Assembly (NCBI RefSeq): GCF_000406105.1
Contig: NZ_CM001974.1
Span: 503,585 to 567,584, forward strand
Length of the DNA: 64,000 nt
Reading direction: 5' to 3'
From: Dickeya chrysanthemi NCPPB 402
GTDB lineage: Bacteria; Pseudomonadota; Gammaproteobacteria; Enterobacterales; Enterobacteriaceae
Position 1 is the first letter of the stretch. Every line of letters starts with the position of its first letter. Shown here in pieces: positions 19,198 through 30,513 of the stretch. A program made the position numbers and the translations under genes. Below the pieces are notes generated by a model, which searched no databases, had not been told where the DNA came from, and was given only the letters and a program-made list of their open reading frames with translations.

Positions 19198-19494
19198 ATG
19201 GCTAAGGGGCAATCTTTGCAAGATCCGTTCTTGAACGCTTTGCGTCGTGAACGTGTTCCGGTTTCGATTTATTTGGTTAACGGCATCAAACTGCAAGGCC
19301 AGATTGAGTCTTTCGATCAGTTTGTGATTCTGCTGAAAAACACGGTTAGTCAGATGGTGTACAAACACGCCATTTCAACGGTAGTTCCTTCTCGCCCGGT
19401 GTCGCATCATAGTAATAATCCTGGCTCAAATAACTACCATGCCAACAATCAGGCTGCGCAGCAGCCGCAGCAGGAAAGTGATGACGCTGAATAA
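19198..19494 (+). CDS. hfq: RNA chaperone Hfq
   Basis: A 98-residue Sm-like protein forming a hexameric ring that pairs small RNAs with mRNAs. Sm1 and Sm2 motifs are intact, with the proximal-face Y55-K56-H57 and Q8, and the rim arginines R16, R17 and R19. The tail after residue 68 is rich in Asn, His, Gln and Ser with an acidic end (SDDAE), as in E. coli. The 126-base gap upstream probably holds its own promoters; a terminator-like hairpin follows. Confidence 0.98.
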   Translation: MAKGQSLQDPFLNALRRERVPVSIYLVNGIKLQGQIESFDQFVILLKNTVSQMVYKHAISTVVPSRPVSHHSNNPGSNNYHANNQAAQQPQQESDDAE

Positions 19495-19511
19495 CGCGTC
19501 CTTACCCGTTT

Positions 19512-19567
19512 ACCACGGCAGGAAAAGTGCTGATTTCAGTCGCTTTCACTGCCGTGGTCGCTTTTTT
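19512..19567 (+). terminator. Hairpin between hfq and hflX
   Basis: ACCACGGCAG (19512-19521) pairs with CTGCCGTGGT (19549-19558), followed by a T run at 19562-19567. A shorter inner stem is possible. It may act as a partial terminator that lowers hflX transcription relative to hfq. Confidence 0.75.
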
Positions 19568-19583
19568 CTAAGAGGGTGCCCGG

Positions 19584-20885
19584 TTGTTTGACCGTTATGA
19601 AGCCGGTGAACAGGCCATACTAGTTCATATTTATTTTTCGCAAGAGAAAGATACTGAAGACCTGCTGGAGTTCGAGTCGCTGGTGTCTTCAGCCGGAATA
19701 GACGCGTTGCAGGTGGTTACCGGCAGCCGTAAAGCGCCGCACTCCAAATATTTTGTCGGCGAGGGCAAGGCGGAAGAGATCGCCCAGGCGGTGAAAGAGA
19801 CCGGTGCCTTTGTCGTATTGTTCAATCATGCGTTGACGCCGGCGCAAGAGCGTAATCTTGAGCGGTTGTGTGAATGCCGGGTGATCGACCGCACCGGGTT
19901 GATTCTGGATATCTTTGCCCAGCGCGCCCGTACCCATGAGGGGAAACTGCAGGTTGAACTGGCGCAATTGCGTCATCTGGCGACCCGTCTGGTGCGCGGC
20001 TGGACCCACCTTGAGCGCCAAAAAGGCGGTATCGGTCTGCGTGGGCCGGGCGAAACCCAGTTGGAAACCGACCGGCGTTTGCTGCGCAACCGTATTAGTC
20101 AGATTTTGTCGCGTCTTGAGCGGGTGGAAAAACAACGTGAACAAGGCCGTCGCGCCCGCACGCGTGCCGAAGTCCCCACTGTTTCGCTGGTAGGGTACAC
20201 TAACGCCGGTAAATCGACGTTGTTCAATCGTATGACATCCGCGGATGTCTATGCCGCAGACCAGCTTTTTGCCACGCTGGATCCGACGTTACGCCGCATT
20301 GATGTTGATGATGTCGGCGATACTGTACTGGCCGATACGGTTGGATTTATCCGCGACTTGCCGCATGACCTGGTGGCGGCGTTCAAGGCGACGCTACAGG
20401 AAACCCGCGAAGCCACGTTATTACTGCATGTTGTCGATGCCTCCGATGCGCGCGTCGATGAAAATATCGATGCCGTGAACGAGGTGTTGGCTGAAATCGA
20501 AGCGGACGACATTCCATTTTTGTTGGTCATGAATAAGATTGACCAACTGGAAAATATTGCGCCGCGTATCGACCGTGATGAAGAAAACCGCCCTGTCAGG
20601 GTCTGGCTTTCTGCTCAAACCGGGGAAGGAATCCCATTATTACTTCAGGCGTTGACCGAACGATTGTCCGGAGAGATTGCGCATTATTCTCTGCATCTTC
20701 CTCCGCATGCCGGGCGTCTGAGAAGTCGTTTTTATCAGCTTCAGGCAATAGAAAAAGAGTGGATTGAAGAAGACGGCAGCGTAGGGTTGGTGGTCAGAAT
20801 GCCCATTATCGACTGGCGGCGCCTGTGCAAACAGGAGCAAAAATTGCAGGATTATATTGTCTCATCAACACAGACAGTCTCATAA
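19584..20885 (+). CDS. hflX: Ribosome-splitting GTPase HflX
   Basis: A 433-residue GTPase that splits stalled or heat-damaged ribosomes. An N-terminal ATP-binding/HflX domain (about 1-190) includes [20 protein letters not shown]. The G domain has G1 [10 protein letters not shown]3 DTVGF and G4 NKID. The start is a TTG at 19584, preceded by AGAGGG at about 7 bases; [11 protein letters not shown] is the family N-terminus and no other start fits. It is followed by hflK after about 50 bases. Confidence 0.96.
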   Translation: MFDRYEAGEQAILVHIYFSQEKDTEDLLEFESLVSSAGIDALQVVTGSRKAPHSKYFVGEGKAEEIAQAVKETGAFVVLFNHALTPAQERNLERLCECRVIDRTGLILDIFAQRARTHEGKLQVELAQLRHLATRLVRGWTHLERQKGGIGLRGPGETQLETDRRLLRNRISQILSRLERVEKQREQGRRARTRAEVPTVSLVGYTNAGKSTLFNRMTSADVYAADQLFATLDPTLRRIDVDDVGDTVLADTVGFIRDLPHDLVAAFKATLQETREATLLLHVVDASDARVDENIDAVNEVLAEIEADDIPFLLVMNKIDQLENIAPRIDRDEENRPVRVWLSAQTGEGIPLLLQALTERLSGEIAHYSLHLPPHAGRLRSRFYQLQAIEKEWIEEDGSVGLVVRMPIIDWRRLCKQEQKLQDYIVSSTQTVS

Positions 20886-20936
20886 CTCTGGGACATTGAC
20901 CCCGAAAAATACCTATCATAATGAATGGAGCTAAAC

Positions 20937-22199
20937 ATGGCGTGGAATCAGCCCGGTAACAACGGACAGGACCGCGACCCGTGGGGGAGCAGCAATAACA
21001 ATAGCGGCAACTCTGGCGGAAATAATAAAGGTGGACGTGATCAGGGGCCGCCTGACCTCGACGATATATTCCGTAAGCTGAGTAAGAAACTCGGCGAACT
21101 GGGTGGCAAACCGTCTGGCGCCGGTACAGGCTCGCAGGGTAACGGCAATGGTAGCCGTATTCTGGGGTTGGTCGTGGCCGCAGCTCTGGTGGTGTGGGGA
21201 GTCAGTGGCTTCTATACCATCAAAGAAGCCGAGCGTGGTGTCGTTACCCGTTTTGGTAAATTCAGCCACTTGGTGGGGCCTGGCCTGAACTGGAAACCGA
21301 CCTTTGTCGATTCGGTGCGCGCCGTCAACGTTGAGTCCGTCCGTGAGCTGGCGACATCTGGCGTGATGCTGACATCCGACGAAAATGTGGTACGCGTGGA
21401 AATGAACGTCCAGTACCGTGTGACTCAGCCGGATAAATACCTGTTTAGCGTTACGAATGCCGACGACAGCCTGCGTCAGGCCACCGATAGCGCGCTGCGC
21501 GGGGTGATCGGTAAGTACACCATGGATAAAATCCTGACCGAAGGACGTACCATCGTGCGTACCGATACCCAACGCGTGTTGGAAGAAACCGTGCGTCCGT
21601 ATGATATGGGGATTACCCTGCTGGACGTAAACTTCCAGACCGCGCGTCCGCCGGAGGAAGTCAAAGCGGCGTTCGATGATGCCATTGCCGCGCGTGAAAA
21701 CGAACAGCAATATATCCGTGAGGCAGAAGCTTACGCGAACGAAGTTCAACCGCGCGCTAATGGTCAGGCGCAGCGAATTCTGGAAGAGTCTCGCGCTTAT
21801 AAAGATCGTACAGTGCTGGAAGCGCAGGGTGAAGTGTCCCGTTTCTCGCGCCTGTTGCCGGAATATAAGGCCGCGCCGGAAATTACCCGCGAGCGTCTCT
21901 ATATCGAGACGATGGAGCGCGTACTGAGTCACACCAACAAGGTGCTGGTAAGCGACAAGAGCAACAACCTGATGGTGCTGCCGCTTGATCAACTGATGCG
22001 TGGTCAGGGCGGCGTATCAACTAACGCGCCGACAGGCGGTAATGCGATGAATCCGGCGCCGTTACGTTTGCCGTCAACTTCATCAGGCAATAGCGGTGTT
22101 GGCTACGCGCCGCGTTCTTCCGTTAACAACGGTAATATTATGGATCAGCGCCGTGCCAACGCGCAGCGTGACGAGATCATTCGCGTAGGGAGAGAATAA
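20937..22199 (+). CDS. hflK: FtsH protease modulator HflK
   Basis: A 420-residue SPFH/prohibitin-family membrane protein. With HflC it forms a large cage around the FtsH protease. A Gly/Asn-rich cytoplasmic N-terminus (MAWNQPGNNGQDRDPWGSS) precedes one membrane segment near residues 80-97, then the periplasmic SPFH domain. The ATG at 20937 fits the family start; an upstream in-frame ATG adds only four residues. The gap to hflC is 3 bases. Confidence 0.97.
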   Translation: MAWNQPGNNGQDRDPWGSSNNNSGNSGGNNKGGRDQGPPDLDDIFRKLSKKLGELGGKPSGAGTGSQGNGNGSRILGLVVAAALVVWGVSGFYTIKEAERGVVTRFGKFSHLVGPGLNWKPTFVDSVRAVNVESVRELATSGVMLTSDENVVRVEMNVQYRVTQPDKYLFSVTNADDSLRQATDSALRGVIGKYTMDKILTEGRTIVRTDTQRVLEETVRPYDMGITLLDVNFQTARPPEEVKAAFDDAIAARENEQQYIREAEAYANEVQPRANGQAQRILEESRAYKDRTVLEAQGEVSRFSRLLPEYKAAPEITRERLYIETMERVLSHTNKVLVSDKSNNLMVLPLDQLMRGQGGVSTNAPTGGNAMNPAPLRLPSTSSGNSGVGYAPRSSVNNGNIMDQRRANAQRDEIIRVGRE

Positions 22200-22202
22200 T
22201 CA

Positions 22203-23198
22203 ATGCGTAAGTCAGTCCTCTTTATTCTTGCCCTGTTACTGCTGGTGGTCTATGCCTCGCTGTTTGTGGTACAGGAAGGTCAGCGCGGCATCGTCATGCG
22301 CTTTGGTAAGGTCTTGCGTGATAACGAAAACAAACCGCTGGTGTATCTGCCCGGTTTGCATGTGAAGATCCCTTTTCTGGAATCGGTAAAAATGCTGGAT
22401 GCCCGCATCCAGACGATGGAAAACCAGGCTGACCGCTTTATTACCAAAGAGCAGAAAGACCTGATCGTCGATTCCTATATCAAATGGCGTATCAGCGATT
22501 TCAGCCGTTACTATTTGGCTACCGGCGGCGGCGATGTCTCTCAGGCGGAAGTGTTGCTAAAACGCAAGTTCAGCGACCGCTTGCGTTCCGAGATCGGTCG
22601 TCTGGATGTGAAGGGTATCGTGACCGACTCCCGTGGTCAGTTGATGTCCGATGTTCGTGAAGCACTGAATGCCGGTACCGGTGAAACCACCGAAGCGGAT
22701 AACGCCATCGCTTCTGCGGCAGCGCGGGTAGAGCGTGAAACCAGTGGCGATATGCCGCGGGTTAACCCTAACAGCATGGCGGCGCTCGGGATCGAAGTGA
22801 TCGATGTACGTATCAAACAGATCAACCTGCCGACGGAAGTATCGGATGCGATCTTCCAGCGTATGCGTGCCGAACGTGAAGCGGTTGCGCGTCGTCATCG
22901 TTCTCAGGGGCAAGAGCAGGCAGAGAAGATCAAGGCTGCGGCCGACTATGAAGTGACCCGTACGCTGGCAGAAGCCGAGCGGCAGGGGCGTATCATGCGT
23001 GGCGAAGGCGATGGCGAAGCAGCCAAACTGTTTGCGGTTGCATTCAGTCAGGATCCGGCTTTCTATGGCTTTATTCGTAGCTTACGAGCTTATGAGAATA
23101 GCTTTAACAGCACCAATCAGGATGTGCTGGTGCTGAGCCCCGACAGTGATTTCTTCCGCTATATGAAATCGCCCGAAAAGAGCCTCTCTACACGTTAA
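22203..23198 (+). CDS. hflC: FtsH protease modulator HflC
   Basis: A 331-residue SPFH-domain partner of HflK with an N-terminal membrane anchor (residues 4-21) and periplasmic bulk. The pair regulates FtsH access to membrane substrates. The coiled region contains AEREAVARRHRSQGQEQAEKI-type sequence. It starts 3 bases after hflK and is followed by a terminator at 23221-23244. Confidence 0.97.
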   Translation: MRKSVLFILALLLLVVYASLFVVQEGQRGIVMRFGKVLRDNENKPLVYLPGLHVKIPFLESVKMLDARIQTMENQADRFITKEQKDLIVDSYIKWRISDFSRYYLATGGGDVSQAEVLLKRKFSDRLRSEIGRLDVKGIVTDSRGQLMSDVREALNAGTGETTEADNAIASAAARVERETSGDMPRVNPNSMAALGIEVIDVRIKQINLPTEVSDAIFQRMRAEREAVARRHRSQGQEQAEKIKAAADYEVTRTLAEAERQGRIMRGEGDGEAAKLFAVAFSQDPAFYGFIRSLRAYENSFNSTNQDVLVLSPDSDFFRYMKSPEKSLSTR

Positions 23199-23220
23199 GG
23201 CTGTTTATCGCTACTCTATC

Positions 23221-23244
23221 AAGCCCGTGTTTACGGGCTTTTTT
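23221..23244 (+). terminator. Terminator after hflC
   Basis: AAGCCCGT (23221-23228), a GTTT loop and ACGGGCTT (23233-23240), continuing into a T run to 23244. It is a compact intrinsic terminator 22 bases after the hflC stop. Confidence 0.85.
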
Positions 23245-23261
23245 CTGTCTGGAGTTTTTTT

Positions 23262-23462
23262 ATGAATGTGAGCATCTGGCTGGCGCTGGGGTTAGTGTTG
23301 ATCATGGAAGGTTTGGGGCCGTTGCTGTTTCCTCGAATCTGGCGGCGGATGATCCTGACCATGGCGAAGTTACCCGACAATATTTTACGCCGGTTTGGCG
23401 GTGGTATTGTGGTTGCAGGATGCGTGATCTACTACATGTTGCGTAGCCGGACGGGCGGTTGA
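23262..23462 (+). CDS. yjeT: Small inner-membrane protein YjeT (DUF2065)
   Basis: A 66-residue protein with two hydrophobic segments (about 4-22 and 45-60) separated by a basic loop (FPRIWRRM). It belongs to the DUF2065 family found downstream of hflC in many proteobacteria. Its function is unknown; an association with the HflKC or septal machinery is suggested only by position. It lies between the hflC terminator and purA. Confidence 0.9.
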   Translation: MNVSIWLALGLVLIMEGLGPLLFPRIWRRMILTMAKLPDNILRRFGGGIVVAGCVIYYMLRSRTGG

Positions 23463-23480
23463 AATTTCCGCTAAAAATGT

Positions 23481-23496
23481 GCGCAAACGTGTGCTA
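23481..23496 (+). promoter_or_regulatory. Probable PurR operator of purA
   Basis: GCGCAAACGTGTGCTA matches the PurR consensus ACGCAAACGTTTTCGT at 11 of 16 positions, including the CGCAAACGT core. It lies 66 bases before the purA ATG. E. coli purA is repressed by PurR. Confidence 0.7.
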
Positions 23497-23528
23497 AAAC
23501 TACTGAAAGCCGCAAGATGAGATGCTAG

Positions 23529-24860
<1,332 letters not shown>

Positions 24861-24880
24861 TCACCATGGTTGCTGTATGA

Positions 24881-24908
24881 AAAAAGGACGGGCAGGCCCG
24901 TCCTTTTT
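24881..24908. terminator. Bidirectional terminator between purA and mpl
   Basis: AAAAAGGACGGG (24881-24892) pairs with CCCGTCCTTTTT (24897-24908) around a four-base loop. With A and T runs on both sides it can serve both convergent genes. Confidence 0.88.
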
Positions 24909-24962
24909 GCTATCTGTTCGCCGGCAAGCCGGTTGCCGGCGACGCACATAACCATAACTCCG

Positions 24963-26345
24963 TCAGTCTTCGTTGCTGGCAGCTTGTGCTTTGGCGTTCA
25001 GCGCATCCAGCAGTTTGTTGTGGATATTGCCGAAGCCGCCGTTGCTCATGACCAGAATATGATCGCCCGGTTGCGCAGTTTTGCTGATCATCTCCACCAG
25101 TGTATCGATATCTGCGCTCCACCAGGCGGGTTGAACACACGCGTCGGCCACTTCAGCGACCTGCCAGGGAATGTGCTGCGGCTGGAACAGGAACACCCCG
25201 TCAGCGCGTCCCAACGCCGGTGCTAACTCGTTTTTGCAATGACCCATTTTCATGGTGTTGGAACGAGGCTCCAGTACTGCGAGAATCCGTGCGGTGCCTC
25301 CTACTTTGCTGCGCAGGGCAGCCAGCGTGGCGAGAATCGCGGTTGGGTGATGGGCAAAATCATCATACACAGACACACCATGTGCGGTGCCGCGTAGTTC
25401 CAGCCGACGACGGGCGTTAATGAAACCGCCGAGCGCACGACAGGCTTCTGCCGGTGTGACGCCGACATGACGTGCCGCAGCGATTGCCATCAGGCCGTTG
25501 TGCATGTTGTGTTCGCCCACCAGATTCCAGGCGACTTCCCCCACTATCTGGTCGTTGAGGTACACCTGAAACACACTGGCGTCGGTGGTGACTTTTTTCG
25601 CTTTCCAGATACCTTCTTCACCCACCAGTTCCTGCTCGCTCCAGCATCCCATGCCCATCACCTGTTTCAAATGCAGGTCGTGAGTCGGGACGATAATGCG
25701 GCCTTTGCCCGGCACCAGACGCACCAGATGATGGAACTGTTTCTGGATAGCTTTGAGATCGTCAAAGATATCGGCGTGGTCAAATTCCAGATTATTCAGA
25801 ATGAGCGTGCGCGGGCTGTAGTGCACGAACTTGGAGCGCTTGTCGAAGAAGGCGCAGTCGTACTCGTCTGCTTCCACCACGAAGAACGGGCTGTCGCCCA
25901 GACGTGCGGAAACCGTGAAGTTGCCCGGTACGCCGCCAATGACGAATCCCGGCTGGTAGCCGCAATCTTCCAGAATCCAGGTGACCATGCCCGCCGTCGT
26001 GGTTTTGCCGTGGGTGCCGGCGACGGCGATGACCCAGCGCTCGCGCAGCACATGGTCATGAAGCCATTGCGGGCCGGACATATACGGGATATTTTGTTCC
26101 AGCACCGCCTCAACGCAAGGGTTGCCGCGAGTCATGGCATTGCCAATGATGACCAGATCCGGAGCGGGATCCAACTGTGCGGGGTCGTACCCCTGGATCA
26201 GGATAATTCCTTGTTCTTCCAGTAAGGTACTCATTGGCGGATAGACGTTAGCATCCGAACCGGTTACCTGATGTCCTTGCGATCGGGCCAGCAACGCCAG
26301 TCCTCCCATGAAGGTGCCACAGATTCCTAAAATATGAATACGCAT
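24963..26345 (-). CDS. mpl: UDP-N-acetylmuramate:L-Ala-gamma-D-Glu-meso-DAP ligase Mpl
   Basis: A 460-residue Mur-ligase family enzyme that reattaches recycled murein tripeptide to UDP-MurNAc. It has an N-terminal nucleotide-binding start (MRIHILGICGTFMGGLALLA), the ATP loop AGTHGKTTTAG and VVEADEYDCAFFDKRSKF. The ATG at 26345 gives the family N-terminus and length (457 in E. coli). It is divergent from fbp across 170 bases, as in E. coli. Confidence 0.97.
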   Translation of the reverse strand: MRIHILGICGTFMGGLALLARSQGHQVTGSDANVYPPMSTLLEEQGIILIQGYDPAQLDPAPDLVIIGNAMTRGNPCVEAVLEQNIPYMSGPQWLHDHVLRERWVIAVAGTHGKTTTAGMVTWILEDCGYQPGFVIGGVPGNFTVSARLGDSPFFVVEADEYDCAFFDKRSKFVHYSPRTLILNNLEFDHADIFDDLKAIQKQFHHLVRLVPGKGRIIVPTHDLHLKQVMGMGCWSEQELVGEEGIWKAKKVTTDASVFQVYLNDQIVGEVAWNLVGEHNMHNGLMAIAAARHVGVTPAEACRALGGFINARRRLELRGTAHGVSVYDDFAHHPTAILATLAALRSKVGGTARILAVLEPRSNTMKMGHCKNELAPALGRADGVFLFQPQHIPWQVAEVADACVQPAWWSADIDTLVEMISKTAQPGDHILVMSNGGFGNIHNKLLDALNAKAQAASNED

Positions 26346-26515
26346 ACGTTTTCCATCTATATTCAGAGAGTCTGCCGTCCATTCTAACGCTTGGAATACG
26401 TCATAAGAAATGGATTTGCTAGGTACTCGCTTTCTCTTTGGGCTACACTGCAGACGCAAACGCTGGCGGTACAAAAATGAAACCGCTTTTCATTCGTAGA
26501 TTCTGGAATAGTGTT

Positions 26516-27520
26516 ATGAAAACGTTAGGCGAATTTATCGTCGAAAAACAGCACGATTTCTCTCACGCCACTGGTGAACTGACCGCACTGCTGTCGGCCA
26601 TCAAGCTGGGCGCGAAGATTATCCACCGTGACATCAACAAGGCTGGTCTGGTGGATATTCTGGGCACCAGCGGCGTTTCCAACGTTCAGGGCGAAGTGCA
26701 GATGAAACTCGATCTGTATGCCAATGAAAAGCTGAAAGCGGCGCTGAAAGCGCGAGGCGAGGTAGCAGGGATTGCTTCCGAAGAAGAAGACGAGATCGTT
26801 ATCTTCGATGGTGAGCGCGCCGAAAATGCTAAATACGTGGTATTGATGGACCCGCTGGACGGTTCCTCCAATATCGACGTTAACGTCTCTGTAGGAACCA
26901 TTTTCTCTATTTACCGCCGTATTACTCCGCTGGGGATGCCGGTACGCGAAGAGGATTTCCTCCAGCCTGGCCACAAGCAGGTGGCTGCGGGTTACATTGT
27001 GTATGGATCGTCCACCATGCTGGTATATACTACCGGTCATGGCGTGCATGCCTTCACGTATGATCCGTCGCTGGGGGTGTTCTGCCTGTCCCACGAGCGT
27101 GTGCGCTTCCCGGAAAAAGGCAATATGTACTCCATCAACGAAGGGAATTACATTAAATTCCCGCTGGGCGTGAAGAAGTACATCAAATATTGTCAGGAAC
27201 AGGATGAAGCGACGCAGCGTCCGTATACCACCCGCTATATCGGCTCTCTGGTGGCGGATTTTCACCGTAACCTGTTGAAAGGTGGGATTTACCTCTATCC
27301 GAGCACAGCCAGCTACCCGGAAGGGAAACTGCGTTTGCTGTACGAATGTAACCCGATGGCGTTTCTGGCTGAACAAGCGGGCGGTAAAGCCAGCGACGGC
27401 AAAAACCGTATTCTGGACATCGTGCCGCAGAAATTGCATCAGCGTGCGCCGTTCTTTGTCGGCAACACGTCAATGGTCGAAGATCTGGAAGGGTTCCTGC
27501 GCGACTATCCAGACGCGTAA
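26516..27520 (+). CDS. fbp: Class I fructose-1,6-bisphosphatase Fbp
   Basis: A 334-residue gluconeogenic phosphatase converting fructose-1,6-bisphosphate to fructose-6-phosphate. Metal-binding motifs EEED and [12 protein letters not shown] are present, with the later [17 protein letters not shown] segment of the active site. The ATG at 26516 matches the family N-terminus ([12 protein letters not shown]). It is followed by a hairpin terminator and the convergent ruvX. Confidence 0.98.
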   Translation: MKTLGEFIVEKQHDFSHATGELTALLSAIKLGAKIIHRDINKAGLVDILGTSGVSNVQGEVQMKLDLYANEKLKAALKARGEVAGIASEEEDEIVIFDGERAENAKYVVLMDPLDGSSNIDVNVSVGTIFSIYRRITPLGMPVREEDFLQPGHKQVAAGYIVYGSSTMLVYTTGHGVHAFTYDPSLGVFCLSHERVRFPEKGNMYSINEGNYIKFPLGVKKYIKYCQEQDEATQRPYTTRYIGSLVADFHRNLLKGGIYLYPSTASYPEGKLRLLYECNPMAFLAEQAGGKASDGKNRILDIVPQKLHQRAPFFVGNTSMVEDLEGFLRDYPDA

Positions 27521-27539
27521 ATTCATGCCGGCAAGCCAT

Positions 27540-27570
27540 ACTCAGGCCCGCTCATGCGGGCCTGAGTCTT
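27540..27570. terminator. Hairpin between fbp and ruvX
   Basis: ACTCAGGCCCGC (27540-27551) pairs perfectly with GCGGGCCTGAGT (27556-27567) around a TCAT loop. The T tract is short (CTTT), but the stem is strong and it lies between convergent genes. Confidence 0.75.
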
Positions 27571-27598
27571 TGTGGCGTTGATAATCAAAACGTTGGAT

Positions 27599-28030
27599 TT
27601 ACTGCGGCCGGGCGAGCTGTTGTTCGAACCAGCTTTCCAGGATGATCACGGCTGAAGCCGCATCGACGCTGCCTTTGTCCAGCGCTCTGAATCCGCCGCG
27701 TTCAAACAGGCCTGCTCGTGCTTCCACCGTGCTGAGGCGTTCGTCGTGCAGTTCAACATTGACGCCGAAGCGGCCATGCAAACGCTGGGAAAATTTGCGT
27801 GCCCGGGCAGTCAGCGGTTGCTCGGTGCCGTCCATGTTCAGCGGTAGACCGACAATCACCAGCGCCGGCTGCCACTCGTTGAGCAGTTTCTCCACTTTCT
27901 GCCAGTCGGGTATGCCGTCCTGCGCTTTTAGCGACGTCAACGGGCGGGCGGTGCCGGTAATCTCTTGTCCGATGGCGACGCCGATACTACGGGTGCCGAA
28001 GTCAAAGGCCAGCAACGTACGATTTCCCAT
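27599..28030 (-). CDS. ruvX: RuvX/YqgF, Holliday-junction resolvase-like nuclease
   Basis: A 143-residue RNase H-fold protein, essential in E. coli and linked to 16S rRNA 5' processing. Acidic active-site residues are D10 in [12 protein letters not shown]98-region [11 protein letters not shown] and the terminal DAASAVIIL. Its start overlaps the yqgE stop by one base, so the two are translationally coupled. Confidence 0.96.
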   Translation of the reverse strand: MGNRTLLAFDFGTRSIGVAIGQEITGTARPLTSLKAQDGIPDWQKVEKLLNEWQPALVIVGLPLNMDGTEQPLTARARKFSQRLHGRFGVNVELHDERLSTVEARAGLFERGGFRALDKGSVDAASAVIILESWFEQQLARPQ

Positions 28031-28593
28031 CAGGCATGCCCCGCTTCGGCGGCGATATTATGGATGTCTACGCCCAATTTTCTGGCGGCAGCGCGCCAGC
28101 GGTCGGCAATCGGTGTATTGAACAGCAGATGATGGTCGGCCGGTACGGTCAGCCAGGCGTTTTCCAGCAGTTCATTTTCCAACTGGCCGCTTTCCCAGGC
28201 GGAATAACCCAAGGCAACCAGAGTATTACGCGGCTGTTCCGGCGTACCCAGCGTTTCCAGCACATCTTTTGACGTCGTTATCATGGTTTCGTCGGAGATG
28301 CTGATGCTGGAGGCAAAACCCGGGCACGGCGAGTGCAGGATAAAGCCGCGATCGTCCGCTAACGGGCCACCAGAAAAAACCGGCTTATCGAGGCGAATCG
28401 CCATATCCCGTGGAGTGGGCGTAATTTTGAGTTTTTTGAGGATATTTTCGACGGTGAACTGTTCCATCGGTTTGTTGATGATAAGTCCCATCGCGCCGTC
28501 TTCATTGTGTTCGCAGAGGTAAATTACCGTCCGCCTGAACACGGAGTCCTGCAGAGAGGGCATCGCAATCAGAAAATGGTGCTGTAAATTCAT
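28030..28593 (-). CDS. yqgE: UPF0301/AlgH family protein YqgE
   Basis: A 187-residue protein of the AlgH/UPF0301 family with family signatures [34 protein letters not shown] and [17 protein letters not shown]. Its biochemical role is not established. It is coupled with ruvX, an arrangement conserved across many proteobacteria, and lies 104 bases after gshB. Confidence 0.95.
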   Translation of the reverse strand: MNLQHHFLIAMPSLQDSVFRRTVIYLCEHNEDGAMGLIINKPMEQFTVENILKKLKITPTPRDMAIRLDKPVFSGGPLADDRGFILHSPCPGFASSISISDETMITTSKDVLETLGTPEQPRNTLVALGYSAWESGQLENELLENAWLTVPADHHLLFNTPIADRWRAAARKLGVDIHNIAAEAGHA

Positions 28594-28630
28594 CGTCTTT
28601 ATTATCGCTTCTCTGTCGGAGTGAATGTTT

Positions 28631-28657
28631 CCGGCTCGCAGTCAGACTGCGAGCCGG
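28631..28657. repeat. 27-base near-perfect palindrome between yqgE and gshB
   Basis: CCGGCTCGCAGTC and GACTGCGAGCCGG are 13-base arms around one central base. Neither side carries a T run, so it is not a typical intrinsic terminator. It could attenuate transcription or stabilise the gshB 3' end. Confidence 0.6.
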
Positions 28658-28697
28658 GTAGAGCTACATCACCGACCGGGATACGGTCCGTGTATCG

Positions 28698-29651
28698 TTA
28701 ACGCTGAGCTAGCCTGCGCTCAATGGCATCCATCAGCATGCCGGTAATGGAAACGTCCGGATAAGCGGCTTCAATTTCACGCACGCAGGTCGGGCTGGTG
28801 ACGTTGATTTCGGTCAGACGGTCGCCAATGATGTCCAGACCGACGAAGATCAGGCCTTTCTGTTTTAGCACCGGTGCGATGGTGCGGGCAATCTGCCAGT
28901 CGCTTTCACTGAGCGGACGGGCTTCGCCACGGCCGCCGGCCGCCAGATTCCCGCGGGTTTCACCGCTTTTCGGGATACGCGCCAGACAATAGGGCACCGG
29001 TTCGCCATCCACTACCAGCACGCGCTTATCACCGTCTTTGATGGCGGGCAGATAGTTTTGCGCCATGCAGTAGCGGTTGCCGTGCTCAGTGAGTGTTTCG
29101 ATGATGACCGACACATTGGCGTCTTCCGGTTTCAGACGGAAAATCGACGCCCCGCCCATGCCGTCGAGCGGCTTGAGGATCACGTCGCTGTGCCGCTGAT
29201 GGAATGCGCGCAGCCGATCGGCATTGCGGGTGACCAGCGTATCCGGCGTTAACTGCGGGAACCAGGCGGTGAACAGTTTCTCGTTGCAGTCACGCAGGCT
29301 TTGCGGTTTGTTAACGATGAGCGTTCCTTTCTCTTCCGCCCGCTCCAGAATATAGGTGGCGTAGATGAATTCGGTGTCGAACGGCGGGTCTTTGCGCATC
29401 AGCACCACATCCAGCTCATGCAGGGCGATGTCCTGAGTCGCGCCGAAGTCGTACCAATGGTCGTAGTCGTATTGGACGCTCAGCATACGGGTGGTAGCCC
29501 GTGCTTCGCCTGCATGCAGGTAGAGATCGCCCATTTCCATGTAATGCACTTCCCAGCCACGACGTTGGGCTTCCTGCAACATCGCAAAGCTGGTGTCTTT
29601 CTTGATATTGATGGACGAAATCGGGTCCATCACGATACCGAGTTTAATCAT
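28698..29651 (-). CDS. gshB: Glutathione synthetase GshB
   Basis: A 317-residue ATP-grasp ligase that adds glycine to gamma-glutamylcysteine. The N-terminal IKLGIVMDPISSINIKKDT, VNKPQSLRDCNEKLF, VILKPLDGMGGASIF (ATP lysine) and NVTSPTCVREIE are typical. It lies 11 bases after rsmE, so the two are an operon, as in E. coli. Confidence 0.98.
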   Translation of the reverse strand: MIKLGIVMDPISSINIKKDTSFAMLQEAQRRGWEVHYMEMGDLYLHAGEARATTRMLSVQYDYDHWYDFGATQDIALHELDVVLMRKDPPFDTEFIYATYILERAEEKGTLIVNKPQSLRDCNEKLFTAWFPQLTPDTLVTRNADRLRAFHQRHSDVILKPLDGMGGASIFRLKPEDANVSVIIETLTEHGNRYCMAQNYLPAIKDGDKRVLVVDGEPVPYCLARIPKSGETRGNLAAGGRGEARPLSESDWQIARTIAPVLKQKGLIFVGLDIIGDRLTEINVTSPTCVREIEAAYPDVSITGMLMDAIERRLAQR

Positions 29652-29662
29652 TGTTATCTCCT

Positions 29663-30397
29663 TTACCCCAAATCGCCGAACCGTACCTGTAACGCGGTGA
29701 TGGCGGTGAGCGCGGTGGTTTCTGTGCGCAGAACGCGAGGCCCCAGCAGGATATCAGTAAACCCCTGGGTTGCGGTCATGGCGATTTCATCTGCCGACAG
29801 CCCGCCTTCCGGGCCAATCAACAACCGGATGCGTGATACCGGCAACGGCAGCGTGTTGATGCTTTGCGTTGCTCGTGGATGCAGGTTCAGTTTTAACTCA
29901 TTGTCCGATTCCGCGCACCAGCTTTCCAGCGTTTGTACGGGACGAATTTCCGGCACGCGATTTCTGCCGCATTGTTCACAGGCGGCGATGGCGATTTTCT
30001 GCCATTGTGAAATTTTCTTTTCCAGTCGTTCGCCGTCCAGTTTGATGCCGCAGCGTTCGGATAGCAGTGGGGTAATAATATTCACCCCCAGTTCGATGGA
30101 TTTTTGGATGGTGAATTCCATCTTTTCACCACGAGACATCACCTGGCCCAGGTGCAGGTGTAACGGTGACTCCCGGTTTTCGGTCTGCCCGGCAGCGTAA
30201 CGGACCCGCACGCTTTTTTTCCCGGCCTGGATAATCTCGGCGTCAAATACCTGGTTGCTGCCGTCGAACAGTTGCAATGCCTGCCCGGCGCTCATTCGAC
30301 GCACCCGGCCAACATGGTTGGCGGCGTCTTCGCTTAGATCCGTCTCTCCCCCCAGCAGGGCAAGCGTATCGGGATGAAAAATGCGCGGTATTCGCAT
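29663..30397 (-). CDS. rsmE: 16S rRNA m3U1498 methyltransferase RsmE
   Basis: A 244-residue SPOUT methyltransferase modifying U1498 of 16S rRNA. An N-terminal PUA-like domain (1-70) has MRIPRIFHP. The knotted SAM-binding domain has [35 protein letters not shown] and [12 protein letters not shown]. It is directly upstream of gshB and 116 bases after endA. Confidence 0.97.
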   Translation of the reverse strand: MRIPRIFHPDTLALLGGETDLSEDAANHVGRVRRMSAGQALQLFDGSNQVFDAEIIQAGKKSVRVRYAAGQTENRESPLHLHLGQVMSRGEKMEFTIQKSIELGVNIITPLLSERCGIKLDGERLEKKISQWQKIAIAACEQCGRNRVPEIRPVQTLESWCAESDNELKLNLHPRATQSINTLPLPVSRIRLLIGPEGGLSADEIAMTATQGFTDILLGPRVLRTETTALTAITALQVRFGDLG

Positions 30398-30513
30398 GAA
30401 TAATCTGGCCTTAGTTAGGTGGTGTTAATCGAAGGGGCGAAAGCCCGGCAGGCGTCAGCCACCGCCGGCGACGGTGGTGATTAAGAGACAAGCCGTTATA
30501 GTAGGGAGCGGCA

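Noticed and set aside
29301..30200. 299-residue plus-strand frame over gshB and rsmE
   Set aside because: It is antisense to two clearly conserved genes and crosses their boundary.
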